Shown here: in pieces, positions 44,401-52,770 of the stretch
Position numbering within the stretch: the stretch's first letter is position 1
How the letters are laid out: each line of letters starts with the position of its first letter
Source of the DNA: CBFHND01 sp965657085
Lineage (GTDB): Bacteria > Pseudomonadota > Alphaproteobacteria > Rhodobacterales > Rhodobacteraceae
NCBI GenBank assembly: GCA_965657085.1
Contig: CBFHND010000018.1
Coordinates: 1 to 64,000 of the forward strand
DNA length: 64,000 bases
Direction of reading: 5' to 3'
The notes under the pieces: generated by a model
What the model saw: the letters and a program-made list of their open reading frames with translations, nothing else
Databases searched by the model: none
What the model was told of the DNA's origin: nothing
Program-made: the position numbers and the translations under genes

Positions 44401-45338
44401 GCGGCGTCCTCGGGTGTCCAGCCGCCTGCTTTGGTCTGCACAAAGGCATCCGCGCAGGCCTTGGTGAGCGTGCGCACCCGGCCAATATAGGCCTGCCGTT
44501 CGGTCACGGAAATGACACCGCGCGCGTCCAGCAGGTTGAAGATGTGGCTGGCCTTGATCGCCTGATCGTAGGCCGGGTGCGCCATCACGATGCGCTTGCC
44601 GGTCTTGGGGTCGTCATAGGGCTGGTCGAGGATCGCCCGGCACTCGGCCTCAGCCTCTTCAAAGTGGCGCAACAGAACCGAAGTGTCGGCCACATCGAAG
44701 TTCCAGCGCGCGTATTCTTCTTCGGTCTGCTTGAAGACGTCGCCGTAGGACAGAGCGATGGGCGTTTGCGGATCGTTAAAGGGCATGTCCATCACATGAT
44801 CAACGCCGAGGATATAGATCGCCAGCCGTTCCAGCCCGTAAGTCAGCTCACCCGAGACAGGCGCGCAATCGTGCCCGCCGACCTGTTGGAAATAGGTGAA
44901 CTGCGACACTTCCATGCCGTCGCACCACACTTCCCAGCCCAGCCCCCAGGCGCCCAGAGTGGGGCTTTCCCAATCGTCTTCGACAAAGCGGATATCGTGC
45001 AACTCCATGTCGATGCCGATGGCTTCGAGGCTGCCCAGATACAGCTCTTGCAGATCGGGGGGCGAGGGTTTGATGATCACCTGGTACTGATAGTAGTGCT
45101 GCAACCGGTTTGGGTTCTCGCCATAGCGCCCGTCGGTGGGCCTGCGCGAAGGCTGCACATAGGCTGCGGCCCAGGGCTTTGACCCAAGACTGCGCAGGGT
45201 GGTGGCCGGGTGAAAGGTGCCCGCGCCCACCTCCATGTCATAGGGCTGCAGAATGGCACAGCCCTTGGACGCCCAGTAGGTTTGAAGCCGCAGGATAATC
45301 TCCTGAAAGGAACGGGGCAGATCGGGTTTTTCGGGCAT
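44397..45338 (-). CDS. glyQ: Glycyl-tRNA synthetase alpha subunit
   Basis: Catalytic alpha chain of the tetrameric GlyRS, 313 residues. Class II aminoacylation motifs include R-L-Q-T-Y-W-A-S-K-G-C near the N terminus, P-A-T-T-L-R-S-L, R-P-T-D-G-R-Y-G-E-N-P-N-R-L-Q-H-Y, and Y-G-L-E-R-L-A. First gene of the operon glyQ, fkbM-type gene, small anchored protein, glyS. The ATG at 45338 is preceded by AGGTCAATCC. Confidence 0.97.
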   Translation of the reverse strand: MPEKPDLPRSFQEIILRLQTYWASKGCAILQPYDMEVGAGTFHPATTLRSLGSKPWAAAYVQPSRRPTDGRYGENPNRLQHYYQYQVIIKPSPPDLQELYLGSLEAIGIDMELHDIRFVEDDWESPTLGAWGLGWEVWCDGMEVSQFTYFQQVGGHDCAPVSGELTYGLERLAIYILGVDHVMDMPFNDPQTPIALSYGDVFKQTEEEYARWNFDVADTSVLLRHFEEAEAECRAILDQPYDDPKTGKRIVMAHPAYDQAIKASHIFNLLDARGVISVTERQAYIGRVRTLTKACADAFVQTKAGGWTPEDAA

Positions 45339-45506
45339 GGATTGACCTTAGGGGTTGCGCGCGCCTTTCCTATGCGCGGCCATGCCAATGGTCAATTGCA
45401 CAGCAACGATCAAATTGCCGCGTGTGGCATGGTTATGGATATGGTCAAGGCGGCGAAATCCTGCTTACTTGTGCCAAATAATTTTCTAGCAGGGGTATGG
45501 GTCGAA

Positions 45507-47282
45507 ATGTTTCGCAGATTTCTTGGTGTCGTGATGTGCTGTCTGGTGTGGGTGGGCGTTGCCCAGGCACAGGCCCAGGCACAGGACGACGTGGTTTGGG
45601 TTCAGGTCGAAGCACAGCCCAGTCTGGCCGCAGCCACGGATCGTGCCCGAACCTATGCCGCCGCAGTCGAGGACGTGAACGGCTTTGCCCTTGGTGGCGG
45701 CTGGTATGGCATCGCCCTTGGCCCATATCTGCGCAGCGACGCCGAACAGGTCTTGCGGGTCTATCGCCGCGAGGGGGTGATTCCGCGCGACAGTTTCATC
45801 GCCCTGTCTTCGGCCTTTCGGCAACAATTCTGGCCCGTGGGGGCCAACGTGCTGAACCGTGGTGTCGTGACAGCCCCGCAATCCGTGACGCCCACCCCTG
45901 AAACCAGGCCGGAACCGCAGGAAGAAACCCCGCAGGTCGCCACCCCTGCCCCAGAACCTGCGGATGAAACCCCCGCTCAGGCCCAACGCAGCGAACGCGC
46001 GCTCAGCCCGGACGCGCGCAAGGAACTGCAGGTGATGCTGAAATGGGCCGGGTTTTACAACGCGGCCATCGATGGCGCGTTTGGTCGTGGCACCCGCAAT
46101 TCCATGGCCGCATGGCAAGAGGCCAACGGCTTTGAAGTCACTGGTATCCTGACCACCCTGCAACGCGCGGCGCTGAAATCGCAGTACAACGCAGTGCTGG
46201 ACGGGCTTGGCCTTCAAACTGTGCGCGATGAGGGCGCGGGCATCGAAATGCTGCTGCCCACGGACGTGGTAACCTTCGACAAATACGAGCCGCCCTTTGC
46301 CCACTACACCGCCGACGGAGATATCCCCGCGCAGGTGCTGTTGATCAGTCAGGCAGGCGACCGGGACACGCTTTATGGGCTCTACGACATCATGCAGACG
46401 CTCGAGATTGTGCCGCTGGACGGCCCGCGCGAGAGAAATCGCGACGATTTCGTGTTGATTGGTGAGAGCGCCACCATGATCAGCGAAACCCGCGTGGCCC
46501 TGCAAAACGGGCAGATCAAGGGCTTTACCCTGATCTGGCCTGCGGGCGACGAGGAACGGCGCCGCCGCCTGATCGCTGAAATGGACACATCTTTTACACG
46601 GCTGGCCAACGCGCTGGATCCTGCGGCGGGCAATGCGGATGAACAGGCGATCGACCTTGTGGCCGGTTTGCAGGTGCGCCGCCCGCGCCTGTCGCGCACG
46701 GGGTTCTACGTCGATGATGCCGGTGCGGTCGTCACGACCCGTGAGGCGGTGCAAAGCTGCACGCGTGTGACTCTCGATCAGGAATACGTGGTCGAAATCG
46801 TGGCTGATGACGCTGAAAGCGGCATCGCGGTGCTGCGCCCGGTCGAGGCGCTGGCGCCCCTGTCTGTCGCGGCCTTCAGCAGCGCGGCACCGCGCTTGCA
46901 ATCGGATGTGGCGGTTGCAGGCTACAGCTACGAAGGGGTGCTGAGCGCGCCAAGCATGACCTTTGGCACCCTGTCTGACCTGCGCGGCCTGCAAGGCGAA
47001 GAGGCGCTGACGCGGCTTGCCCTGACCACCTTGCCCGGCGATGCGGGCGGTCCGGTCTTTGATGCCAGCGGTGGCGTGGTTGGCATGTTGCTGCCGCGCA
47101 CGCAGGGCGAACGCGCCCTGCCCGCCGAAGTGGCCTTTGCCGCGGATGGGGACGTGGTGCGCAATGTCTTGACCAAAGCGGGTGTCACCAGTCGTGCGGC
47201 CAATGCCCAGGGCGCGGCGGCACCGCAGGATATCACGGATGCCGCCATTGGCATGACAGTGCTGGTCAGCTGCTGGGATTGA
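45507..47282 (+). CDS. Secreted trypsin-fold protein with PG-binding domain; catalytic triad lost
   Basis: A 591-residue protein. Signal peptide to about A22. Residues ~28-105 are SPOR-like (Y-G-I-A-L-G-P-Y). A Pro/Glu linker (120-165) leads to a PG_binding_1 domain (~168-228: G-F-Y-N-A-A-I-D-G-A-F-G-R-G-T-R). The C-terminal ~200 residues have a trypsin-like pattern, but the serine motif reads L-P-G-D-A513-G-G-P (Ala for Ser), the histidine position T-T-R-E-A-V (410-415) has no His, and the aspartate position is S-G-I-A-V-L. It is therefore predicted to be a non-catalytic, peptidoglycan-associated protein. The start at 45507 was picked for the leader. Confidence 0.82.
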   Translation: MFRRFLGVVMCCLVWVGVAQAQAQAQDDVVWVQVEAQPSLAAATDRARTYAAAVEDVNGFALGGGWYGIALGPYLRSDAEQVLRVYRREGVIPRDSFIALSSAFRQQFWPVGANVLNRGVVTAPQSVTPTPETRPEPQEETPQVATPAPEPADETPAQAQRSERALSPDARKELQVMLKWAGFYNAAIDGAFGRGTRNSMAAWQEANGFEVTGILTTLQRAALKSQYNAVLDGLGLQTVRDEGAGIEMLLPTDVVTFDKYEPPFAHYTADGDIPAQVLLISQAGDRDTLYGLYDIMQTLEIVPLDGPRERNRDDFVLIGESATMISETRVALQNGQIKGFTLIWPAGDEERRRRLIAEMDTSFTRLANALDPAAGNADEQAIDLVAGLQVRRPRLSRTGFYVDDAGAVVTTREAVQSCTRVTLDQEYVVEIVADDAESGIAVLRPVEALAPLSVAAFSSAAPRLQSDVAVAGYSYEGVLSAPSMTFGTLSDLRGLQGEEALTRLALTTLPGDAGGPVFDASGGVVGMLLPRTQGERALPAEVAFAADGDVVRNVLTKAGVTSRAANAQGAAAPQDITDAAIGMTVLVSCWD

Positions 47283-47316
47283 TGCGACCAGAGCCAAGGT
47301 CGGCGGTCAACCTGAC

Positions 47317-48903
47317 CTAGCCGGTCAGTGCGGGCGTCAAGTGGATCAGAGTGGGGCCATCCGCGTTGAACGCTGCCGCAACCGCCCGGTGCATTTCGGA
47401 CAAGGATGCCGGAGCTGCACTGCGCGCGCCGAAGGCTTGCGCCAACGCGCAGAAGTCGGGGTTGCGCGCCACCACGGCGTTGGGTGCGATCTGGGCACCA
47501 ACCATACTGTCTTCGATCTCTTTCAGCTTGCCGTTGTCCCACAGGATGATCGGCAGCGGCAGACCCAGTTCAACCGCCACGCCCAGTTCGGCCATCGTGT
47601 AGTGAAAGCCATAATCGCCGATGATCGCCATCGTGGGTTTGCCGCCCCGCGCCACCGCCCCGCCGATGGCCGCAGGCAGCGCATAGCCCAGCGTGCCAAA
47701 GCCCGTGGGGTGGTGCCAATGATGGGCATGGGCCATGGGCCAGACCTCCTTGGCGGCATAGGCAAATTGGGTCATGTCGGAATAGATCATCGCATTCTCG
47801 GGCGTGGCCGCTCGCAAGGCGTCTGCCACTTCGACGATACCCGGGCGTTCGGCCATGACCTGCTCGCGCCAGCGCGCCCGGGTCGCCGCGACCTCGTCAG
47901 GGCGCCATTTCACCGCCGGAGTGCAATCGCGCGTCGCATGGGCCAGTCCGGCCATGAACAGACCCGCATCGTAGTTGTAGAGGTACTCGGCACCGATCCC
48001 GTCCGCCATGGCGGCCGGGTCAATATCGATGCGCATGATCGGCCCGTCATAGCCCAGTTCATCGCGCCACAGATCACCCTGCGCCATTTCCGAGCCCACG
48101 ATGATCAGCAGATCGGCACGCGCCAGCACTTCCGCACTTTCGGGGCGGGCCAGCATCGCGCCAAAGTGCCGGGGATGGTCATCCGGCACCAGACCACGCC
48201 CGGCATAGGTGGTAAAGAGGGCGGCCCCGGTGTTGTCGGCCACCCGCACAGCCATGGACCCGCTGCCCTTGTGCCCACCGCCCAGAATGATCAGCGGCGC
48301 GCGGGCGCGTTCGAGGTGGGTTTTGACCTCGTGCAGGTGATCATTGTTTATGCGTGGCAATTTGGCCGGAGACCAATGGCGGGGTCTTGCGGGATCCGCC
48401 GGCGCTTCGAGCGCCGAGATCGGCACCTGAATATGCTTGGGCCGTTGCCGCTGGGTACGAAATTCGGTGAAGGCACGATCGATCAGCGTATAAGCCGCCT
48501 GCGCCGTGTCCGCCTCGAACGACCAATCGGCCACGGTATCTGCCGCCGCGCGCTGGTCTTTCATCTGGTGCAATTGGCCGTATGTGGCCGCAGTTTCATC
48601 AAGGCAGGAGGAAATCACCAGCATCGGCACACTGTCCGAATAGGCCTGACCGATGGGGGTCATGATGTTGCACAGCCCCGGTCCGGTGATCACGTAGGCG
48701 ACGCCCGGCTTGCCCGTGGCACGCGCATAGCCATCGGCCATGAATCCCGCGCCCTGTTCGTGCCGCGCAAGGATATGGGTTATCCCAGCCTCTTCGATGC
48801 CGCGGTACATTTCCTGATTGTGCACGCCGGGAATGCCGAAAACATGGGTCACGCCCCGGTCTTTGAGCATATGCGAGATTTGGGCACCGAGGGGGCGTTG
48901 CAT
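47317..48903 (-). CDS. ThDP-dependent enzyme, acetolactate synthase-like (possible 5-guanidino-2-oxopentanoate decarboxylase)
   Basis: A 528-residue thiamine-diphosphate enzyme with N-terminal Pyr domain (conserved Glu in A-R-H-E-Q-G-A-G-F-M-A), central domain, and C-terminal PP domain with G-D-Y-G-F-H-Y-T and N-G-K. The G-D-Y variant and the ~530-residue length recall AruI-type decarboxylases of arginine breakdown, but no arginine transaminase gene is seen here, so the substrate is a guess. Three bases separate its start from the trkH stop, so it is the second gene of a pair. Confidence 0.82.
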   Translation of the reverse strand: MQRPLGAQISHMLKDRGVTHVFGIPGVHNQEMYRGIEEAGITHILARHEQGAGFMADGYARATGKPGVAYVITGPGLCNIMTPIGQAYSDSVPMLVISSCLDETAATYGQLHQMKDQRAAADTVADWSFEADTAQAAYTLIDRAFTEFRTQRQRPKHIQVPISALEAPADPARPRHWSPAKLPRINNDHLHEVKTHLERARAPLIILGGGHKGSGSMAVRVADNTGAALFTTYAGRGLVPDDHPRHFGAMLARPESAEVLARADLLIIVGSEMAQGDLWRDELGYDGPIMRIDIDPAAMADGIGAEYLYNYDAGLFMAGLAHATRDCTPAVKWRPDEVAATRARWREQVMAERPGIVEVADALRAATPENAMIYSDMTQFAYAAKEVWPMAHAHHWHHPTGFGTLGYALPAAIGGAVARGGKPTMAIIGDYGFHYTMAELGVAVELGLPLPIILWDNGKLKEIEDSMVGAQIAPNAVVARNPDFCALAQAFGARSAAPASLSEMHRAVAAAFNADGPTLIHLTPALTG

Positions 48904-48906
48904 GGA

Positions 48907-50355
48907 TCAGGCTCTCCAGAATTGAATGGTCAGAATGGCATAGACGGCCATAAGCTCGAGCCGCCCGATCAACATGGCAGCGGCCAAAATCCACTTGGCC
49001 GTATCACCCAGAGCGGCGAAATTTCCGGCAGGGCCGATGGTGTCACCCAGACCCGGACCGATGTTAGCTAGCGCTGCCGCAGCGCCCGAAACGGACGTGG
49101 TGAAATCCAAACCCGTCATGCCCAACGCCACGGCCACCAGACCCAGTGTCACGATGAAGAAAACGAAGAATGACATCACCGAATTCAACACGTCCTCGCC
49201 CACCGGGCGGCCTGCGTAGCGCGGCGTGAAAATCCCGTGTGGACTGCGTGTTTTCTGAAGCTGAGCGCGGACCGAGGCAAAGAGAAGCTGGTAGCGGAAC
49301 ACCTTGATCGAACAGGCGGTGGACCCCGCGCAGCCGCCGATCAGCCCGGTGAAGAAAAGAACCGCCACCACGAAGCTGCCCCATTGCATGTAGTCGGCGC
49401 TGGCATAGCCCGTGCCAGTCAGCAGTGAGACAGAATTGAACAATGCCTTGCGAAACCCTTCTTCGCCCGGCAGGCCAAGATTGGCGAAATTCCACGCGGT
49501 GATCAGCGCCACGATCACCAGCGCCGTGCCAAAGAAGGTGTGGATTTGCGTGTCCTGAAACAGCGGCTTGGCCGATCCGGCGGTCAATTGCACAAAACGC
49601 ACGAAAGGCAATGCGGCCAGCAACATGAAAAAGGTTGCGACATATTCGGTGCCAGCCCCAAACACCCCGAAGGAGGCATCGTAGTTGGCAAACCCGCCCG
49701 TGGCGATGGTGGTCATGGCATGTACGGAAGCATCGAAGGTGGCCATGCCGCTGGCGACATAGGACATGGCGCAGGCCATGGTCAGCGCAAGATATATGAC
49801 GGAAATCCGCGAAGCGATCTCACCCGCGCGGGGCAGGATTTTACCAAAGGTATCAAAGCCTTCGGAGCGGAAGATTTGCATGCCACCCACCCGTAGTTCA
49901 GGCAGGAACACCATGGCCACGACGATGATGCCGATGCCGCCCAGCCATTGCAGGATGCCGCGCCAGAGCAACAGGCCCTTGGGCAGGTCTTCAAGCCCGG
50001 AAAACACCGTGGAGCCTGTGGTGGTCAGCCCTGACATCGCCTCGAAGAAGGCATCGACGTAGCGCGCCTCGGTCGCGCCAAAGACAAAGGGCAAAGCGCC
50101 AAAGACCGGAAGCATGAGCCACACGCCGGTCGTCAGAAGGAAGGTTTGCTGGATCGTCAGGCCCTGCTTGACGCCATTGGCACAGCTCAGTGCCATGGAC
50201 CCGCCGGCCAGAATGGTGATCAGCCCCGATTGAACAAAAACCGGCCAATGCCCCTGCCCTTCGGCCAGATCGACCAGCAGGGGCAAGACCATGGCAGCGC
50301 CCAGAACGGTCACCAGAAGGCCGATCACATATCCAACAGGGCGCAGGTCCAACAT
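48907..50355 (-). CDS. trkH: TrkH family potassium uptake protein
   Basis: Potassium translocating subunit, 482 residues, with the four membrane-pore-membrane repeats of the family; filter segments are T-T-T-G-S-T-V, T-I-A-T-G-G-F, L-T-G-T-G-Y and A-N-I-G-P-G-L. The start at 50355 gives the typical N terminus; the frame to 50610 is non-coding. No trkA is visible nearby. Upstream of the start on the minus strand is a perfect 13-bp inverted repeat (50424-50456). Confidence 0.9.
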   Translation of the reverse strand: MLDLRPVGYVIGLLVTVLGAAMVLPLLVDLAEGQGHWPVFVQSGLITILAGGSMALSCANGVKQGLTIQQTFLLTTGVWLMLPVFGALPFVFGATEARYVDAFFEAMSGLTTTGSTVFSGLEDLPKGLLLWRGILQWLGGIGIIVVAMVFLPELRVGGMQIFRSEGFDTFGKILPRAGEIASRISVIYLALTMACAMSYVASGMATFDASVHAMTTIATGGFANYDASFGVFGAGTEYVATFFMLLAALPFVRFVQLTAGSAKPLFQDTQIHTFFGTALVIVALITAWNFANLGLPGEEGFRKALFNSVSLLTGTGYASADYMQWGSFVVAVLFFTGLIGGCAGSTACSIKVFRYQLLFASVRAQLQKTRSPHGIFTPRYAGRPVGEDVLNSVMSFFVFFIVTLGLVAVALGMTGLDFTTSVSGAAAALANIGPGLGDTIGPAGNFAALGDTAKWILAAAMLIGRLELMAVYAILTIQFWRA

Positions 50356-50423
50356 GGGCCAACCGTTGGCGGGACGCAGGCCCGGTGTCAAGCGCCCGGT
50401 GTCACGCTGTCGCGCATGGATCA

Positions 50424-50456
50424 ATGGGCCGGAAACCATCGACGTTTCCGGCCCAT
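50424..50456. repeat. 13-bp perfect inverted repeat
   Basis: ATGGGCCGGAAAC (50424-50436) and GTTTCCGGCCCAT (50444-50456) with a 7-base spacer, between trkH and DUF1127. There is no T-run on either side, so it may be an operator or an RNA hairpin at the DUF1127 3' end. Confidence 0.7.
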
Positions 50457-50471
50457 GGTGGCCCCTTTGGA

Positions 50472-50699
50472 TCAGATGTGCATCAGGTCGCGGAAGACAT
50501 AAGCCGGGATATCGGCGCGGCCCAGGCCCATTTCGGCCAGTTCCGCGTCGGATTTCGCGGTCAGGCGGTCGATCTGTTTCAGACGGGCTTCGGCGGCAGC
50601 GGAGCGGCACATGGCCTCACCAACGCGGCCCAGAAAGGCGGCGAAGTCGGCCCAGACCGACGCGAAAGGAGCGGAGTGAAATGTGTCTTGAAATGCCAT
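50472..50699 (-). CDS. DUF1127 (YjiS-like) small protein
   Basis: A 75-residue protein. The C-terminal segment (L-T-A-K-S-D-A-E-L-A-E-M-G-L-G-R-A-D-I) is the DUF1127 signature; the N-terminal part is a short amphipathic helix. Short DUF1127 proteins in alphaproteobacteria are linked to phosphate and carbon control or RNA binding. It is monocistronic, with 157 nt upstream before the SDR remnant. Confidence 0.88.
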   Translation of the reverse strand: MAFQDTFHSAPFASVWADFAAFLGRVGEAMCRSAAAEARLKQIDRLTAKSDAELAEMGLGRADIPAYVFRDLMHI

Positions 50700-50855
50700 G
50701 TCAGATACCTCTGGTCTTGGATGTTTCCGTGTCTCTTGACCGGGATATAGGAAGCGACAGAGGGGATGAGAACGGACAAAACTGCATAGCTGCCATCGAA
50801 TTGCTGCAGTGCGGCAAATTGATGCAAGCAGTTGCCCAGTCAGGACAAATTGCTG

Positions 50856-51327
50856 CTATTCGACAATGACCACTTGGCCGGTGCGCGCACCTTCGACGCA
50901 TTTGACATAGGCCATGCCGACCCGCGCGGCGGGTTTCGGCACATGACCCGCAAACCACGCGCCATAGCGCGGCACCGACACGTCCAAAAGGCCCGGGCTG
51001 ACCACGTTGAGGCGCAGGCCGCGTGGCATCTCGATTGCGGCCCCTGAAACGAAGCCCGCGAGCGCCCCGTTTGCGGTTGCCGCCGTCGATCCCATGGGAA
51101 TAGGGTCCCGGTCCAGCACACCGCTGGTCAGGGTGAAGGACCCGCCCGCCGTGATCCGGGCCAATCCCTCCAGCACCAGATTGATCTGGCCTACGGCCTT
51201 TTGGTGCAGGCTGTGCAGGACCGTGTCCGCCGTCTGATCCTGAAGGGGCGCGAAATACACGTCGCCGGCGGTCGCCACAACCGCATCGAACTGGCCCACG
51301 TGATCATAAAGTGCTGCGATGGCAGCG
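50856..51327 (-). pseudogene. Short-chain dehydrogenase remnant, N terminus deleted
   Basis: The frame on the minus strand reads like the last three quarters of a small SDR (about 200 residues when whole): A-I-A-A-L-Y-D-H-V-G-Q-F-D-A-V-V-A-T-A-G then S-G-V-L and V-V-S-P-G-L-L. The N-terminal Rossmann glycine motif (G-x-x-x-G-x-G) and about 50 residues are absent. A GTG at 51299 could start a 147-residue product but not a functional oxidoreductase. The frame runs into a MerR-type 5' end upstream, so a deletion has joined two genes. Confidence 0.75.
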
Positions 51328-51399
51328 CCCTGTGCGTTCGTAATAGCGGATGGTGTCGATGCCGAGCCCGCATTTGGCGGACACTTCGGATATGCGCAT
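51304..51399 (-). pseudogene. MerR family regulator, N-terminal fragment
   Basis: A 31-codon frame starting at 51399 reads the MerR start signature (M-R-I-S-E-V-S-A-K-C-G, then D-T-I-R-Y-Y-E-R-T-G) and stops at 51304-51306, just after the signature enters SDR-like sequence in another frame. The rest of the regulator (about 90 residues) is missing. Overlaps the SDR remnant; the breakpoint is about 51320-51330. Confidence 0.75.
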
Positions 51400-51510
51400 G
51401 GGTGGTCTCCTGCCGGGGCAGAACCACCCTACCGAGCTAGAGCAACTTCAGGTCAAGCGCAAAAAAGACGGGCGGGATTTCCCCCGCCCGACGCCCATAT
51501 TCATTGCAAA

Positions 51511-52614
51511 TCAGCCGACGTGAAACAGCGACTGGAACATGCGCGGGTCGATGCTGTCAGCGGCAAAGGTATCGCCCTCGGTCAGGATCGACACGGCGTC
51601 ATGGCTGTGCAGGCTTTCCTGGTGGCTGGCCACCACGCGGAAATCGCGGATACGCACATCGGCCAGAAGTTGTTCGCAGAACAGGCGCGCCGCGTCTTCC
51701 ACGAAGATCGGGTTGGCCGCGTTGAGTTCCGCAAAGGCCTGTTCGTCCTCACGTTTGACCATCACCTGCGTTTCGGTGGGGACCGCGCGACGACAGGCGT
51801 CGATCAGGTCCTCGAACCACAGGCAATTTGTACCGGGCTCAAGCTCAACCGAGATGCGCGCAACGGACCGCTGCGAATGCGGCGTGGCCAACTGACCGCG
51901 TGTGGCCCGGGCATGTTCGGAAAGTTCCAGCGAACAGGGGCAGGTCGACGAATAGACATAGTCCAGATGCACGATCTTCTTGCGCACCCCGTTCTGTTCG
52001 ACCAGTTCAAGCGCGATGTCATAGTATTGATAGCCCGACAGACCCGAGCGCAGGCTTTCCACCTTCATCGGGAAGCTAAAGCGCATCTGGATGCGGGCAT
52101 CAAAGCTTTCGAGATCGGTCTTGTAGTCGTCAAGCGCCGCCTCGATCACCTCAAAGCTGAACGTCCGGTCGGCATGGGCATAGAAAGAGCGCATTATGCG
52201 GCTCATGTTGATGCCCTTCTTGTCCGCCTCAAGGCTGACGGTGCCGGTCACGGAGGTTTCCAGCGTCAGATCGCCGTTGTCACGGGTGTGCACCCGCAGC
52301 GGCAGGCGAAAGTTGGAAATGCCAACGTGCTGAATTTGCTGATTGGCCCCGCGGATCAGGCTGGATGGCCCGTTTTGCAGGTCCGGCAACGTGTCCTTGT
52401 ACCCGGCATCGACTGCGAAATCTTCCGGGTATTCGCGTGCAAAGGCCGGATAATCGACGGCATCCGTGCCGGGGATCAGCCGTGCCACGGATGGGTCAAG
52501 TTCGAACACTTCTGTTGCGCTTGCTTTGGACGCCCAGCGGCGCAACACGTCAAGTGCGGCCTCCGCTTCGTCGCGTTCGGGTATTTGGTGGATATTGGGC
52601 GTATGAATATTCAT
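51511..52614 (-). CDS. folE2: GTP cyclohydrolase FolE2 (type IB)
   Basis: Makes dihydroneopterin triphosphate from GTP, the first step of folate synthesis. 367 residues. Visible are the T-C-P-C-S motif with the metal-binding cysteine and C-terminal L-F-C-E-Q-L-L-A-D-V-R. FolE2 works with Mn2+ or other metals and replaces Zn-dependent FolE. The start at 52614 has AAGGGGGG upstream. I looked for a Zur box in 52615-52770 and saw none. Confidence 0.95.
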   Translation of the reverse strand: MNIHTPNIHQIPERDEAEAALDVLRRWASKASATEVFELDPSVARLIPGTDAVDYPAFAREYPEDFAVDAGYKDTLPDLQNGPSSLIRGANQQIQHVGISNFRLPLRVHTRDNGDLTLETSVTGTVSLEADKKGINMSRIMRSFYAHADRTFSFEVIEAALDDYKTDLESFDARIQMRFSFPMKVESLRSGLSGYQYYDIALELVEQNGVRKKIVHLDYVYSSTCPCSLELSEHARATRGQLATPHSQRSVARISVELEPGTNCLWFEDLIDACRRAVPTETQVMVKREDEQAFAELNAANPIFVEDAARLFCEQLLADVRIRDFRVVASHQESLHSHDAVSILTEGDTFAADSIDPRMFQSLFHVG

Positions 52615-52770
52615 GCAGTGGCCCCCCTTTGATGTGCGTACCGGCCTAACATAGGACGCGGCTGGACACATTGCCATTCACAGACAGAAATACGCCCGAA
52701 ACCGGCGGCTGGATCACCTAAAGTTGCGAAAAGTGAAACAATTCACAAGTTTGGACCGTTGGGCCAGAGG

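Noticed and set aside
50856..51299. Functional short SDR starting at GTG 51299
   Set aside because: The product would lack the Rossmann glycine motif and first strands, so nucleotide binding is not possible; called a remnant.
52615..52770. Zur box controlling folE2
   Set aside because: No GTTATA-N2-ATAAC-like palindrome is seen in the interval between folE2 and metZ.
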